DNA of 58,813 bases from DASXYU01 sp036502295 (GTDB lineage: Bacteria > Actinomycetota > Actinomycetes > Mycobacteriales > Jatrophihabitantaceae): assembly GCA_036502295.1 (NCBI GenBank), contig DASXYU010000090.1:1-58813 (forward strand), written 5' to 3'. The position numbers and the translations under genes were made by a program. A model generated the notes under the pieces. That model was not told where the DNA came from and ran no database searches. It saw nothing but the letters and a program-made list of their open reading frames with translations. Shown here in pieces: positions 17,055 through 25,829 of the stretch (the first letter of the stretch is position 1; each line of letters opens with the position of its first letter).

Positions 17055-17819
17055 TCAGGCTTTCGTCGTCACGAGCGTGCCGACCTTCTCGCCCCGCACG
17101 ACGCGCCCGATGTTGCCGTCGGAGAGTTCGAAGACGACGATCGGCATGTTGTTGTCACGGCAGAGACTGAACGCCGTGGAGTCAGCCACCTTGAGGTCGC
17201 GGATGATGACGTCGTCGTAGGTGAGTTGGTCGAAGCGGACCGCTTCGGGGTTCTTCTTGGGGTCGGAGTCATAGACGCCGTCGACACCGTTCTTGCCCAT
17301 CAGCAGCGCGTCGCAGCCGATCTCGAGGGCACGCTGCGCGCCGGCGGTATCGGTGGAGAAGTACGGCATGCCGACGCCGGCGCCGAAGATCACGACGCGA
17401 CCCTTCTCCAGGTGGCGCTCGGCGCGCCGCGGAATGTAGGGCTCGGCGACCTGCCCCATCGCGATGGCGGATTGCACGCGGGTGCCTACGCCGTTCTTCT
17501 CCAGGAAGTCCTGCAGCGCGAGGCAGTTCATCACCGTGCCGAGCATTGCCATGTAGTCGGCGCGGTCGCGATCCATGCCGCGCTGGCTCAGTTCTGCGCC
17601 GCGGAGGAAGTTGCCGCCGCCGACGACGATCGCCACCTGGGTGCCGCCGTGCACGACCTCGGCAATCTGCTGCGCGAGGGAATTGACGACATCGGGGTCG
17701 ACGCCGATCTGTCCACCGCCGAAGACCTCGCCGGAGAGCTTGAGCAGAACCCGGTTGTATGCCGGGATCGAATCTCTGCCGGACGCCGAAACGGGAGCCG
17801 CTGCACCTGAATCACTCAT
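17055..17819 (-). CDS. pyrH: UMP kinase
   Basis: 254 aa from ATG 17819; the longer frame to 17879 would overlap tsf and was rejected. The amino-acid kinase fold has VLLKLSGEVFGG at the N-terminus, VVGGGNFLRG, GTVMNCLALQDFLEKNGV, and DALLMGKNGVDGVYDSDPKK for UMP/ATP binding. Phosphorylates UMP to UDP in the cytoplasm. A 16-residue acidic/Ala-rich N-terminal tail before the fold is seen in actinobacterial versions. Confidence 0.95.
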   Translation of the reverse strand: MSDSGAAAPVSASGRDSIPAYNRVLLKLSGEVFGGGQIGVDPDVVNSLAQQIAEVVHGGTQVAIVVGGGNFLRGAELSQRGMDRDRADYMAMLGTVMNCLALQDFLEKNGVGTRVQSAIAMGQVAEPYIPRRAERHLEKGRVVIFGAGVGMPYFSTDTAGAQRALEIGCDALLMGKNGVDGVYDSDPKKNPEAVRFDQLTYDDVIIRDLKVADSTAFSLCRDNNMPIVVFELSDGNIGRVVRGEKVGTLVTTKA

Positions 17820-17871
17820 GGCTAGCGGCCCCCGTTTCGATAGTCGTACGTCGGTTGGCGTTAGCCTACTG

Positions 17872-18687
17872 TCAGGCACCGACCTCGAAGTGCGCGAACT
17901 TCGTCAGCGTCACGCCGGACTTGTCGAGCACCTGCTTGACGGTGGTCTTCGCCTCGCGCACCGACTCCTGCTCAAGCAGGACGTTGTCGGCGTAGAAGGC
18001 GTTGAGACGTCCCTCGACGATCTTCGCGACGGCCGCGTCGGGCTTGCCCTCGGCCAGCGTCTTCTCGGCGAGGACGCGCTTCTCGGATTCGACGACGTCG
18101 GTGGGGACGTCCTCGCGGACGAGCCATTTGGCGCGCAGCGCGGCGACCTGCATCGCGGCGCCGCGGGCGGCCTCGACGTCCTCACCGGTGAACTGCACGA
18201 GGACGCCGACCTGCGGAGGAAGGTCGGAGGCCTTCTTGTGCAGGTAGGTGGCGACCTGACCCTCAAGCTTCACCGCACGGCGCAGTTCGAGCTTCTCCCC
18301 GATGACGGCGGCGAGCCCGAGGATGCTCTCCTCGACGGTCTTGCCGTCCTTCAGGGTCTCGCCGAGAAGCGAGGCGGTATCGCTGGCCGGGGAGGTGGCG
18401 AAGTGCGCCACGATGTCGCCGGCCAGGGTCTGGAACTGATCGCTCTTGGCGACGAAGTCGGTCTCGGAGGCGAGTTCGATCATCGCGCCCTCAGCCGCGG
18501 CGACGAGGCCGTTGGATGCCTCGCGCTCGATGCCGCGGCTGGCTGCCTTGGCCTCGCCCTTGATACGGAGCAGCTCGACGGCACGCTCGAAGTCGCCGTC
18601 AGCCTCGTCGAGGGCCTTCTTGCAGTCCATCATCCCGGCGCCGGTGGCGTCGCGGAGCTTCTTCACGTCAGCGGCGGTGTAAGCCAT
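17872..18687 (-). CDS. tsf: Elongation factor Ts
   Basis: 271 aa. The UBA-like N-terminal module AADVKKLRDATGAGMMDCKKALDEADGDFERAVELLR (residues 4-40) is diagnostic; the core has ELASETDFVAKSDQFQTLA (TDFV motif contacts EF-Tu). Recharges EF-Tu by GDP release. It follows rpsB by 74 bp that hold a GC-rich hairpin, a common arrangement for rpsB-tsf read-through control. Confidence 0.96.
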   Translation of the reverse strand: MAYTAADVKKLRDATGAGMMDCKKALDEADGDFERAVELLRIKGEAKAASRGIEREASNGLVAAAEGAMIELASETDFVAKSDQFQTLAGDIVAHFATSPASDTASLLGETLKDGKTVEESILGLAAVIGEKLELRRAVKLEGQVATYLHKKASDLPPQVGVLVQFTGEDVEAARGAAMQVAALRAKWLVREDVPTDVVESEKRVLAEKTLAEGKPDAAVAKIVEGRLNAFYADNVLLEQESVREAKTTVKQVLDKSGVTLTKFAHFEVGA

Positions 18688-18716
18688 TGATCTCGTCTAT
18701 CCGTTCTCGTCTGTGC

Positions 18717-18751
18717 GACCCCGGGGCAGACCCATGCCCACCCCGGGGGTC
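18717..18751 (-). terminator. GC-rich hairpin between rpsB and tsf (attenuator-like)
   Basis: GACCCCGGGG (18717-18726) pairs with CCCCGGGGGTC (18741-18751), a 10-bp stem with one bulged base and a 14-nt loop. No T-run follows on the minus strand, so partial attenuation or mRNA processing is more likely than full termination, as the genes run in the same direction. Confidence 0.5.
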
Positions 18752-18761
18752 AGGGGTTTGG

Positions 18762-19589
18762 TCAGGCAGTCGGAGCGGCATCGGCTGCAGGAGCGGACGG
18801 CGCCAGAAGCTCGGCCTCCCACTCGGCAAGCGGCTCGTCCACGGCGAGTTCGCCAGTGCTCTCGGCAGCTGCGTCCTCACGTCCGGCGTTCGCCGCAGCC
18901 GCAGCGCGGGAGACGAGACCCTCGGCGACGGCATCGGCGACCACACGGGTGAGCAGCGCGGCCGAACGGATCGCGTCGTCGTTACCCGGGATCTTGTAGT
19001 CGACCTCGTCGGGGTCGCAGTTCGTGTCGAGGATCGCGATGACCGGGATGTTCAGCTTGCGCGCCTCACTGACCGCGAGATGCTCCTTCTTGGTGTCGAC
19101 GATCCACACCGCGCTGGGAACCTTCGACATCGAGCGGATGCCACCGAGGGTCTTCTCAAGCTTGGTCTTCTCGCGCTGCAGGAGCAGCTGCTCCTTCTTG
19201 GTGGCGGTGCCTTCCCAGTTCGCCTGCTCGAGAGCCTCGAGTTCCTTCAGACGCTGCAGGCGCTTGTAGACGGTCGAGAAGTTGGTGAGCATTCCGCCCA
19301 GCCAGCGCTGGTTCACGTAAGGCATGCCGACGCGGGTGGCCTGCTCGGCGATGGAGCCCTGAGCCTGCTTCTTGGTGCCGACGAAGAGGATCGTGCCGCC
19401 GTGCGTCACGGTCTCCTTGACGAACTCGTAGGCACGGTCGATGTAGTTCAGGGTCTGGTGCAGGTCGATGATGTAGAGCCCGTTGCGCTCGGTAAGGATG
19501 AAGCGCTTCATCTTCGGGTTCCAACGGCGGGTCTGGTGTCCGAAGTGGACGCCTGACTCCAGCATTTCCTTCATAGTGACGACGGCCAT
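18762..19589 (-). CDS. rpsB: 30S ribosomal protein S2
   Basis: 275 aa from ATG 19589, preceded by AAGGAGCGAC. The frame extends to 19727 but without a ribosome site. Family features: MKEMLESGVHFGHQTRRWNPKM at the N-terminus, DLHQTLNYIDRAYEFV, VNQRWLGGMLTNFSTV and the C-terminal IPVIAILDTNCDP. An Ala/Glu-rich tail of about 50 residues follows the domain, common in actinobacteria. Assembles on the 30S head and is first in the rpsB-tsf operon. Confidence 0.96.
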   Translation of the reverse strand: MAVVTMKEMLESGVHFGHQTRRWNPKMKRFILTERNGLYIIDLHQTLNYIDRAYEFVKETVTHGGTILFVGTKKQAQGSIAEQATRVGMPYVNQRWLGGMLTNFSTVYKRLQRLKELEALEQANWEGTATKKEQLLLQREKTKLEKTLGGIRSMSKVPSAVWIVDTKKEHLAVSEARKLNIPVIAILDTNCDPDEVDYKIPGNDDAIRSAALLTRVVADAVAEGLVSRAAAAANAGREDAAAESTGELAVDEPLAEWEAELLAPSAPAADAAPTA

Positions 19590-19812
19590 GCCAGTCGCTC
19601 CTTGTTGTTTATGGTTAACGCAGTACTCGGCTGAGCACTGCCCTAATGCCCGTCGTCGCAGCGCACCGCCCAGGAGCTGGGACCGAGGAGGCTGCCTACT
19701 CCCCTCTTGCTTGCAGGGAGCGGACACGTGATAGTCAGCCCGCGTGAGCGGACTGCCGGTGATTCAGCAGCCCATACTTCTGGACTGCCCTTTCAGGGTA
19801 CCTGCGCACGTC

Positions 19813-19840
19813 CTGTGGACCAAAATCCCGCTGTCCACAG
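19813..19840. promoter_or_regulatory. Perfect 8-bp inverted repeat in the rpsB/peptidase divergent region
   Basis: CTGTGGAC (19813-19820) and GTCCACAG (19833-19840) face each other across 12 bp. The gap 19590-19890 otherwise holds only the rpsB leader and presumably both promoters. The right arm resembles a DnaA-box core (GTCCACA), but only one pair is present. Regulator unknown. Confidence 0.4.
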
Positions 19841-19890
19841 CCTGGCCCACCTCGGCCCCGAAATACGGGAAATTGCGTCAGAGTCGGGGC

Positions 19891-20352
19891 ATGCTCGCCG
19901 AATTCCTCGCCGTCCTCCTATCGCCGGTTCCGGCCGTCGCGTACTCACGACCGTTGCCAGGCGCCGTCGTGCAGGCGTTCGAGGCACCACCTGACCCCTA
20001 TGCCGCCGGACATCGAGGAGTCGACCTCGCCTCCTCGACAGGTGAAGCCGTGCGGACCGCGGCGGCCGGAGAGGTGAGTTTCTCCGGTGTCCTCGCGGGG
20101 CGCGGTGTGGTCGTCATTACGCACCCCGACGGGATCCGTACCGAGTACGAGCCGGTCGCGCCGCTGGTGACCGAGCACGAGTTGGTGACGGCGGGCGAGG
20201 TGATCGGCGTCGTCGACGGCGTGCACGGCAAGTGCGAGCCCGGTGGATGCCTGCACTGGGGCGCGCGGCGTGCCGATGGCACCTACCTCGACCCGCTCAC
20301 CCTGCTGCCCGCGCTGGGACCCGTCCGGCTCATGCCGTGGGAGGACGGCTAG
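19891..20352 (+). CDS. M23-family peptidoglycan endopeptidase
   Basis: 153 aa from ATG 19891; upstream codons back to 19744 cover the promoter region. A short signal-like stretch MLAEFLAVLLSPVPAVAYS suggests export. The zinc site is read from GHRGVDLA (His and Asp ligands) and the later CLHWGARR (third ligand His), with HPDGIRTEYEPV between. Such LytM/M23 domains cut peptide cross-links in the wall. In actinobacteria this gene commonly sits between xerC and rpsB, as here. Its stop overlaps the opposite-strand LuxR stop (CTAG). Confidence 0.82.
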   Translation: MLAEFLAVLLSPVPAVAYSRPLPGAVVQAFEAPPDPYAAGHRGVDLASSTGEAVRTAAAGEVSFSGVLAGRGVVVITHPDGIRTEYEPVAPLVTEHELVTAGEVIGVVDGVHGKCEPGGCLHWGARRADGTYLDPLTLLPALGPVRLMPWEDG

Positions 20353-23273
20353 GTGGCTACCAGCCCGGTACGCCGGGCGTGCGCGGCGGCCTCGGTGCGG
20401 CTGGCAACGCCGAGCTTGGCGAGGATGTTCGAGACGTGCACGCTCACCGTCTTCTCGCTGATGTAGAGCTGCCCGGCGATCTGCCGGTTGCTCCGTCCCG
20501 TCGCGATGAGCTCGAGTACCTCCTGTTCGCGGGCGGTGAGCGCCTGCGGGCCGCTGTCGCGCGGTCGCGCGGCGCTGGTGCCGAGCCGGCGGATCTCCTC
20601 GAGAAGAGGCGTGGCACCCATTGCTCTGGCGGCGTGACGCGCCAGATCTGCCTGCTCGGTGGCGTCGGCTCCGCGACCCGCCGCGCGCAGCACCTCGGCA
20701 TACCGGGTGCGTACCCGTGACAGGTGTACGGCGTCGCCGAACCCGAAGGCGTCGACGACGTTCTGCCAGAGCCGCAGGTGTTCTTCCTCGGTCGACGCGT
20801 CGATGTCGGCGACCCACCGCAGCCGCGCCCATTCGGCTTCGAGCCTGCGCTGCCATGCCTGCCCTTCGACCCCGAGCGGCCGACCGGCGGGGACGCCCTC
20901 GGTCAGAGTTGTGCGGCCGTCGGCGACCACCCGGGATCCCGCGGTGACCAGTTCGGCGCGGCGTTGTTGGGTGGCGTCCTTCGCCTCCGCCGCCAGGGCG
21001 CCGAGGACGAGGGTCGACAGCTCGACACGTGCGAGGAACCACGGAGAGAGCCAGAGTTCGCCGAGGTCGCGCACGGTGCTCCCGAGCAGCCGCAGCGCCT
21101 CGTCGGCGGCGCCGCGGTACTCATAGACCTCAAGCGCGGCGATCACGCTGAAGAGCGCGATCCGCCCCTCCGCGGGCCAGTAGGGACGCAACCGGCCGAC
21201 GTCGGCAAGCACAACCTCGGCCTCGCCGCGGCCGGCACGCACTCGCGCGGCCGTGGCCGCGAACATCGCGACACTCACCGGCGGTGCGTGCTCACCCTGG
21301 AGGTCCAGGGCCTGCAGGGCGCCATCCCAATCACCGGACATGTATTTGACGAGGCTCACCATGCTGCGCGCGTGCATGGCGAAGAGCTCCCATTGCCTGC
21401 CGACGCGCTGCGCGCGCTGGCCGGCCTGGACGAATACCTCCTCCGCGGCGCCCAGGTCGAAGGCTTCGTAGTGCAGCATGCCGAGGCTGAACCTGCCACG
21501 GAACTCGGCGCCGAGATCGCCGGCTGCCTCCGCTCGGGCGATGATGCCGCGGAGCAACTCGGCCGCCGCCGCAGGATCGCCGGAACGGTGCTCGATGTTC
21601 GCCAGGGTCGTCTCTGCGTCACCGATGGCGTCGCGGGCACCGACGAGCTCTCCCTCCGCGATCGCGAGTTGCGCCCACCGGGCACCGTCGACCTCGCGGC
21701 CGATCGTGTGGGCGATGCGCGCGTGCACTGCGGCGAGGCGGGCATGGAACGCCGACGGCGGATCCGCCGGAACGAGGGTGAGTGCCTCGGTGGTCGCGTT
21801 GAACGGCTCGTGATCGATCTCGCCGTGCATCGCGGCGGAGGCATAGGCGTAGAGGACGCGGGCACGCGCCTCGGGATCGCCGGATGCCGGAAAGGACGCC
21901 AGCGCAGCACGCGCGAGGTGCACGCCGCGCACGGAGCGTCCGGCAGCGATCGAGGCTTCGGCTGTGGCGACGACGAGGTCGGCCAGTTCGGCGCCCGGCG
22001 GTGCAATCTGCTCGGCGAGTTCGAGTGCCGAGGTGTAGTGGTGCAGGGCCTCCTGCGGTGCGGCAAGCGCCATCGCCTCGTCACCTGCGCGAATGCCGGA
22101 CGTATAGGCGGTCGGCAGGTCACGGGCGGCGAGCGCGTGCCGGGCCAGATCTGCGGCACTCGCCCCCGGTCGCTGCTGCAGCGCGGCGACATAGGCCGCA
22201 TGCAGCCGGACCCGTTCGCCGGGCAGCAGGTCGTCATAGACCGCCTCGGCGAGCAGTGCGTGCCTGAAGATGTAGCCGCGCCCGTTCGGCCCAGGTTCCA
22301 GGACGTTGCGGTCGACCGCCTCGCGCAGCGCAACGTCGAGCGCGGCAGACGGTTCACCGACGACCGACTCCAGCAGTTCGTGCGACACCATCCGGCCGGA
22401 GACCGCGGCGACGCGAACGATGTCACGTGCCGGCGCGGAGAGTCTGTCCAGCCGGACGAGCAGCACGTCGGCGAGCTGCCAGGGAAGCCCCGCGGAGGAG
22501 TCGCACTGTTCGGTGGCAGCCACGAGTTCTTCGGCGAAGAACGCGTTGCCCTCGGCACGCTCGGTGATGCTGCGCAGGTCGTCCTCGTCGGGTGGTACTC
22601 CGCGCAGCGAGGTGATCAACGTCCTCATCTCCTCGCCGTCCAGCGGGTCGAGGTGCAGGCGACTGACGATAGGGGCACGCAGCCACTCCGCCAGAGTTGC
22701 GCGCAGCGGGTGGCGGCGGTGCACATCATCACTGCGATAGGTCACGACGATCGCGATCCGGTCCGCGCCGAGGCGCCGGAAGAGAAACCCGAGCAGGTCG
22801 CGCGTCGCCTGGTCGGCCCAGTGCACGTCCTCGATGACGAGCAGCAGAGGCTGCTCACGGGAGAGGGAGACCAGGGCGAGGTACATCGATTCGAAGAGGT
22901 CGCCGCGCTCCAGCCGGTCGCTCGGATCTGCCGCGTGCGACGGTGAGCCGCCGAGCAGCCGCGCCACTGTTGGATGAGCCTCCCGCAACTCTGCGACGCG
23001 CTGCGGAGCCTCGACCGCCATCCGGTTGAAGGCTTGGACGAACGGCAGGTACGGCGGCGGGGCGTCGCCGAGATCGAGGCATTGGCCGGTGAGGACGAGG
23101 TGATCGGCGGCGACCTGCTCCGATACCTCGGACAGCAGCCGCGTCTTGCCGACGCCGGCGTCGCCATCGAGGACGAGGACGGCCGGGGCACTCTTCTCGA
23201 CGCCACGCACGGTGTCGAGAAGAGTCGCCGATTCGGCGCTCCTGCCGACGAAGCCACTCATCACACGAGGCAC
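20349..23273 (-). CDS. LuxR-family regulator with N-terminal AAA ATPase domain (LAL/MalT-like)
   Basis: 974 aa. N-terminal ATPase: Walker A GDAGVGKTRLL near residues 38-48 and Walker B LLLVIEDVHWAD near 142-153. A long Ala/Leu/Glu-rich middle (about 360-890) has helical repeats resembling TPRs. The C-terminal LuxR helix-turn-helix is ALTAREQEVLELIATGRSNRQIAGQLYISEKTVSVHVSNILAKLGV (about 905-950; recognition helix SEKTVSVHVSNI). These large ATP-dependent activators act on dedicated promoters. GTG 23273 follows GGGGGA; ATG 23261 is the alternative. It is inserted between xerC and the M23 gene, and a small ORF and tandem repeats precede it on the same strand. Confidence 0.9.
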   Translation of the reverse strand: MPRVMSGFVGRSAESATLLDTVRGVEKSAPAVLVLDGDAGVGKTRLLSEVSEQVAADHLVLTGQCLDLGDAPPPYLPFVQAFNRMAVEAPQRVAELREAHPTVARLLGGSPSHAADPSDRLERGDLFESMYLALVSLSREQPLLLVIEDVHWADQATRDLLGFLFRRLGADRIAIVVTYRSDDVHRRHPLRATLAEWLRAPIVSRLHLDPLDGEEMRTLITSLRGVPPDEDDLRSITERAEGNAFFAEELVAATEQCDSSAGLPWQLADVLLVRLDRLSAPARDIVRVAAVSGRMVSHELLESVVGEPSAALDVALREAVDRNVLEPGPNGRGYIFRHALLAEAVYDDLLPGERVRLHAAYVAALQQRPGASAADLARHALAARDLPTAYTSGIRAGDEAMALAAPQEALHHYTSALELAEQIAPPGAELADLVVATAEASIAAGRSVRGVHLARAALASFPASGDPEARARVLYAYASAAMHGEIDHEPFNATTEALTLVPADPPSAFHARLAAVHARIAHTIGREVDGARWAQLAIAEGELVGARDAIGDAETTLANIEHRSGDPAAAAELLRGIIARAEAAGDLGAEFRGRFSLGMLHYEAFDLGAAEEVFVQAGQRAQRVGRQWELFAMHARSMVSLVKYMSGDWDGALQALDLQGEHAPPVSVAMFAATAARVRAGRGEAEVVLADVGRLRPYWPAEGRIALFSVIAALEVYEYRGAADEALRLLGSTVRDLGELWLSPWFLARVELSTLVLGALAAEAKDATQQRRAELVTAGSRVVADGRTTLTEGVPAGRPLGVEGQAWQRRLEAEWARLRWVADIDASTEEEHLRLWQNVVDAFGFGDAVHLSRVRTRYAEVLRAAGRGADATEQADLARHAARAMGATPLLEEIRRLGTSAARPRDSGPQALTAREQEVLELIATGRSNRQIAGQLYISEKTVSVHVSNILAKLGVASRTEAAAHARRTGLVAT

Positions 23274-23308
23274 GCGCTCATTGTCCCCCGCGGCTATGAC
23301 AACGGCGG

Positions 23309-23452
23309 CTACTGAAACTCACCACCCCGGCGGGTGCTGCGGCGGCGGGCGCGGTAACGACGACCGGCGCTGGCCCGCTTGAACTCGTCATGGACGCGCT
23401 GCTGCCGCCATGCGATCTCTGCCATCTTCATTGCCGGAACCATGCTGTTCAT
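23309..23452 (-). CDS. 47-aa basic small protein upstream of the LuxR/AAA regulator
   Basis: This short gene has a strong ribosome site (AGGAGGA seven to nine bases before ATG 23452) and ends 35 bp before the LuxR/AAA start. The protein begins MNSMVPAMKMAEIAWRQQRV and ends with an Arg-rich tail (about 14 Arg in the last 25 residues: RASAGRRYRARRRSTRRGG). It has no membrane segment. It could be a small nucleic-acid-binding protein or a leader peptide whose translation affects the regulator gene. No family is recognised. Confidence 0.6.
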   Translation of the reverse strand: MNSMVPAMKMAEIAWRQQRVHDEFKRASAGRRYRARRRSTRRGGEFQ

Positions 23453-23466
23453 GTTGTCCTCCTCCT

Positions 23467-23512
23467 GCTTTCCGATAGCTCGTGCTTTCGGATAGCTCGT
23501 GCTTTCCGATAG
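23467..23512. repeat. Three tandem 17-bp repeats upstream of the small ORF/LuxR unit
   Basis: GCTTTCCGATAGCTCGT (23467-23483), GCTTTCGGATAGCTCGT (23484-23500) and the partial GCTTTCCGATAG (23501-23512). Read toward the genes, each has CTATCGGAAAGC or CTATCCGAAAGC. The array starts 15 bp upstream of the small-gene ATG. Candidate binding sites, possibly for the LuxR/AAA protein, or 5'-UTR structure. Confidence 0.65.
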
Positions 23513-23600
23513 GAGGACGATGCGCCGCTAAGGAGGTCCGCGGGATCGGGAGAACTCCCTATTCGCGTCCCTGGATCGCCTTAGGTGGCGGCTTCGCCGG

Positions 23601-24560
23601 CTAGGCCCGTGGATGGGCCTGCGCGTACACAGAGCGGAGGCGTTCGACGGAGACGTGCGTGTAGATCTGCGTCGTCGCCAGGCTCGCGTGGCCGAGCAGC
23701 TCCTGCACGGCGCGCAGGTCGGCGCCGCCGTTGAGCAGATGCGTGGCCGCCGTGTGCCGCAGACCGTGAGGGCCGATGTCGGGCGCGCCGGCAACGTGTC
23801 CCACCCGCTGGTGCACGACCGTCCGGACCGCGCGTTGGTCGATTCGCCCGCCCTTGGCGCCCAGCAACAACGCTGCACCGCTGCCTTCGCGAGCGAGAGT
23901 TGGCCGTCCTTCGGTGAGCCAGTGCTGCAGGGCACGGTCGGCGGGCGCGCCGTAGGGGACGGTGCGCTGCTTGTTCCCCTTGCCGAGCACGCGCAGCACC
24001 CGGCGGTGGCGGTCGACGTCGTCGATGTCGAGGCCGGTGAGTTCTGAGACGCGGATGCCGGTGGCGTAGAGCAGCTCGATGATGAGCCGGTCGCGCAGAC
24101 CGACCGGTGTGGTCTCGTCCTCGTCGGTGATGCTTAGCTCCGCCGCCGAGGTGACCTCTTCGATGCTGAGCACTGGCGGCAGCGTGCGATGAGACTTGGG
24201 GCTGGCGAGAAGCTGTCCCGGGTCGGAGTCGCTGAGGCCGGTGCGGTGCGCCCACGCTGTGAAGGTGCGCAGTGAGGCTGAGCGGCGCGCGAGTGTGTTG
24301 CGTGCGGCGCCTCGGGTGCGGGTGATGGCCAGCCACCCGCGCAGGTGGGTCAGCTCCAGCTCGGCGAGGCTGCGTCCACCGAGTTTGGCGAAATGGTCGA
24401 GGAGGCCGACCACATCGCCGATGTAGGCGCGAATCGTGTGGGTCGACCGGTTCATCTCCATGCGCAGGTAGCGCTCGAACCCGTCGACCGCGGTGGATAG
24501 CCCGGGTGGCAGCGCGGCGCGCAGCGCGATGAGATCGACGCGCTCGTCACCGCTGGTCAC
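23601..24560 (-). CDS. xerC: Tyrosine recombinase XerC
   Basis: 319 aa from GTG 24560; an in-frame GTG at 24605 would add 15 residues of low-complexity Arg-rich sequence. The SAM-like N-terminal domain has FERYLRMEMNRSTHTIRAYIGDVVGLLDHF. The catalytic domain has YATGIRVSELTGL (first Arg), LGKGNKQRTVPYG (Lys), HGLRHTAATHLLNGG (H-x-x-R), LGHASLATTQIYTHV (His and nucleophilic Tyr). It resolves chromosome dimers at dif. It follows dprA in the conserved actinobacterial order. Confidence 0.92.
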   Translation of the reverse strand: MTSGDERVDLIALRAALPPGLSTAVDGFERYLRMEMNRSTHTIRAYIGDVVGLLDHFAKLGGRSLAELELTHLRGWLAITRTRGAARNTLARRSASLRTFTAWAHRTGLSDSDPGQLLASPKSHRTLPPVLSIEEVTSAAELSITDEDETTPVGLRDRLIIELLYATGIRVSELTGLDIDDVDRHRRVLRVLGKGNKQRTVPYGAPADRALQHWLTEGRPTLAREGSGAALLLGAKGGRIDQRAVRTVVHQRVGHVAGAPDIGPHGLRHTAATHLLNGGADLRAVQELLGHASLATTQIYTHVSVERLRSVYAQAHPRA

Positions 24561-24608
24561 ACCCCGACGGTGCGCGAGTCGCCTGCCGAGTGCAAGCCGA
24601 CGCACCGA

Positions 24609-25829
24609 TCAACGCGCGACGCGATGACCCGCCTCGCTGGATTCGGCGAGTCCGGCCAGCTGCAGGACCGGCAATGCGCGGATCACCTCGAGCGCCTCTA
24701 CCCCACTGCGCACCGCGATCTCGTCCGGTCCCGCGAACCGCCGCGCCGGCAGTCCTTCAAGTACGCGGCGCACTACTGGGTCGAGTCCTTCGATCATGGC
24801 CGCCCGGTCGTCCTGCGCCGGTTCACGCGGCTCACGCAGCCCCTCCCCCGCTGCCCCGACGACAGCAAGGACGTCCTGCGCTGAGCCGACGAGCTTCGCC
24901 GGAGTGGTCTCCCAACGGAGCAAGTCGTGGCAGCCGCGTGATGTCGCTGAGGTCACCGGCCCCGGAACGGCCATGAGTGGGCGGCCGAGGCGTGTGCAGT
25001 GGCCCGCGGTGTTGAGCGCTCCGGAGCGACGCGCGGCCTCGACGACGACCGTTCCCGTCGAGAAGGCTGCGATCAACCGGTTGCGGGAGAGGAATCGCTG
25101 CTTCTGTGGCGAGGCGCCGGGTGGGCTCTCCGAGATCACGAGGCCGTTCGCGGCGACCCGGTCATAGAGGCGGGCGTTCGATGCCGGGTATGGGCGATCC
25201 GGCCCCGCCGCGGTGACGAGAATGCTCACGCCGTTGGCAGCGAGGGCACCGCGATGGGACGCCGCGTCGATACCGAAGGCGCCGCCCGAGATCACAGTGA
25301 CGTCCTGCGAGGCGAGTTCGTAGGACCATTCGGTCGCGACGTGTTCACCGTAGGAGGTCGAGGCGCGCGAACCTACGAACGCCACCGAGCGCACGGCGAG
25401 GGCGGTCGTCTCACCGGCACCCCGGACCCACAGGGCGAGCGGAGGAATCGGCTCGCCCTGCTCGGACTGAGCTCGTTCGCCAGCCTCATAGCGGCCCAGC
25501 CTTTCGGCGCCCGCATGCTCCAGCGCGGCAAGCGCGAAGTGTGGCCATTCATCGGATTCGGGCACGACAAGTCGGATCCCGAGGCGCTCGGCCACCTCGA
25601 GGTCGGCGTAGGGATCGGCAACCGCGGCCCGGGTCGCGACTGCGCGCTGCACCTCGACCGGTGCCATCGCCGACCTGATCGCCTCCATCGCCGCGACCGG
25701 CCCAGCCGAGCGGACGAAGTTCCACAGCCCGATATGGCACGGCTCCCCGACCCGGCTGAGGTAGGCGCGGGCGAGCAGAACATCGTCGGCGACAGCCGAC
25801 AACCGAGTTCGAGCGCTCACGCTGCCCAT
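24609..25829 (-). CDS. dprA: DNA processing protein DprA
   Basis: 406 aa. The Rossmann-fold DprA core contains VAFVGSRASTSYGEHVATEW, ISGGAFGIDAASHRGAL, FLSRNRLIAAFSTGTVVVEAARRSGALNTA (family marks G-S-R, G-G-A-x-G-I-D, R-N-R) and LMAVPGPVTSATSRGCHDLL. A C-terminal winged-helix-like domain (about 340-400) follows. DprA loads RecA on incoming single-stranded DNA in transformation and related recombination. Overlaps comM by 13 bp. Confidence 0.93.
   Translation of the reverse strand: MGSVSARTRLSAVADDVLLARAYLSRVGEPCHIGLWNFVRSAGPVAAMEAIRSAMAPVEVQRAVATRAAVADPYADLEVAERLGIRLVVPESDEWPHFALAALEHAGAERLGRYEAGERAQSEQGEPIPPLALWVRGAGETTALAVRSVAFVGSRASTSYGEHVATEWSYELASQDVTVISGGAFGIDAASHRGALAANGVSILVTAAGPDRPYPASNARLYDRVAANGLVISESPPGASPQKQRFLSRNRLIAAFSTGTVVVEAARRSGALNTAGHCTRLGRPLMAVPGPVTSATSRGCHDLLRWETTPAKLVGSAQDVLAVVGAAGEGLREPREPAQDDRAAMIEGLDPVVRRVLEGLPARRFAGPDEIAVRSGVEALEVIRALPVLQLAGLAESSEAGHRVAR

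Noticed and set aside
19813..19840. Replication origin from DnaA-like boxes
   Set aside because: Only one pair, no cluster, no dnaA/dnaN nearby.
20724..22946. 740-codon open frame on the plus strand
   Set aside because: Antisense shadow of the LuxR/AAA gene in GC-rich DNA; no recognisable domain and codon pattern follows the opposite strand.
23513..23532. Mini ORF M-R-R-stop after AGGAGG on the plus strand
   Set aside because: Three codons beside the array; likely chance, and no gene follows on that strand.
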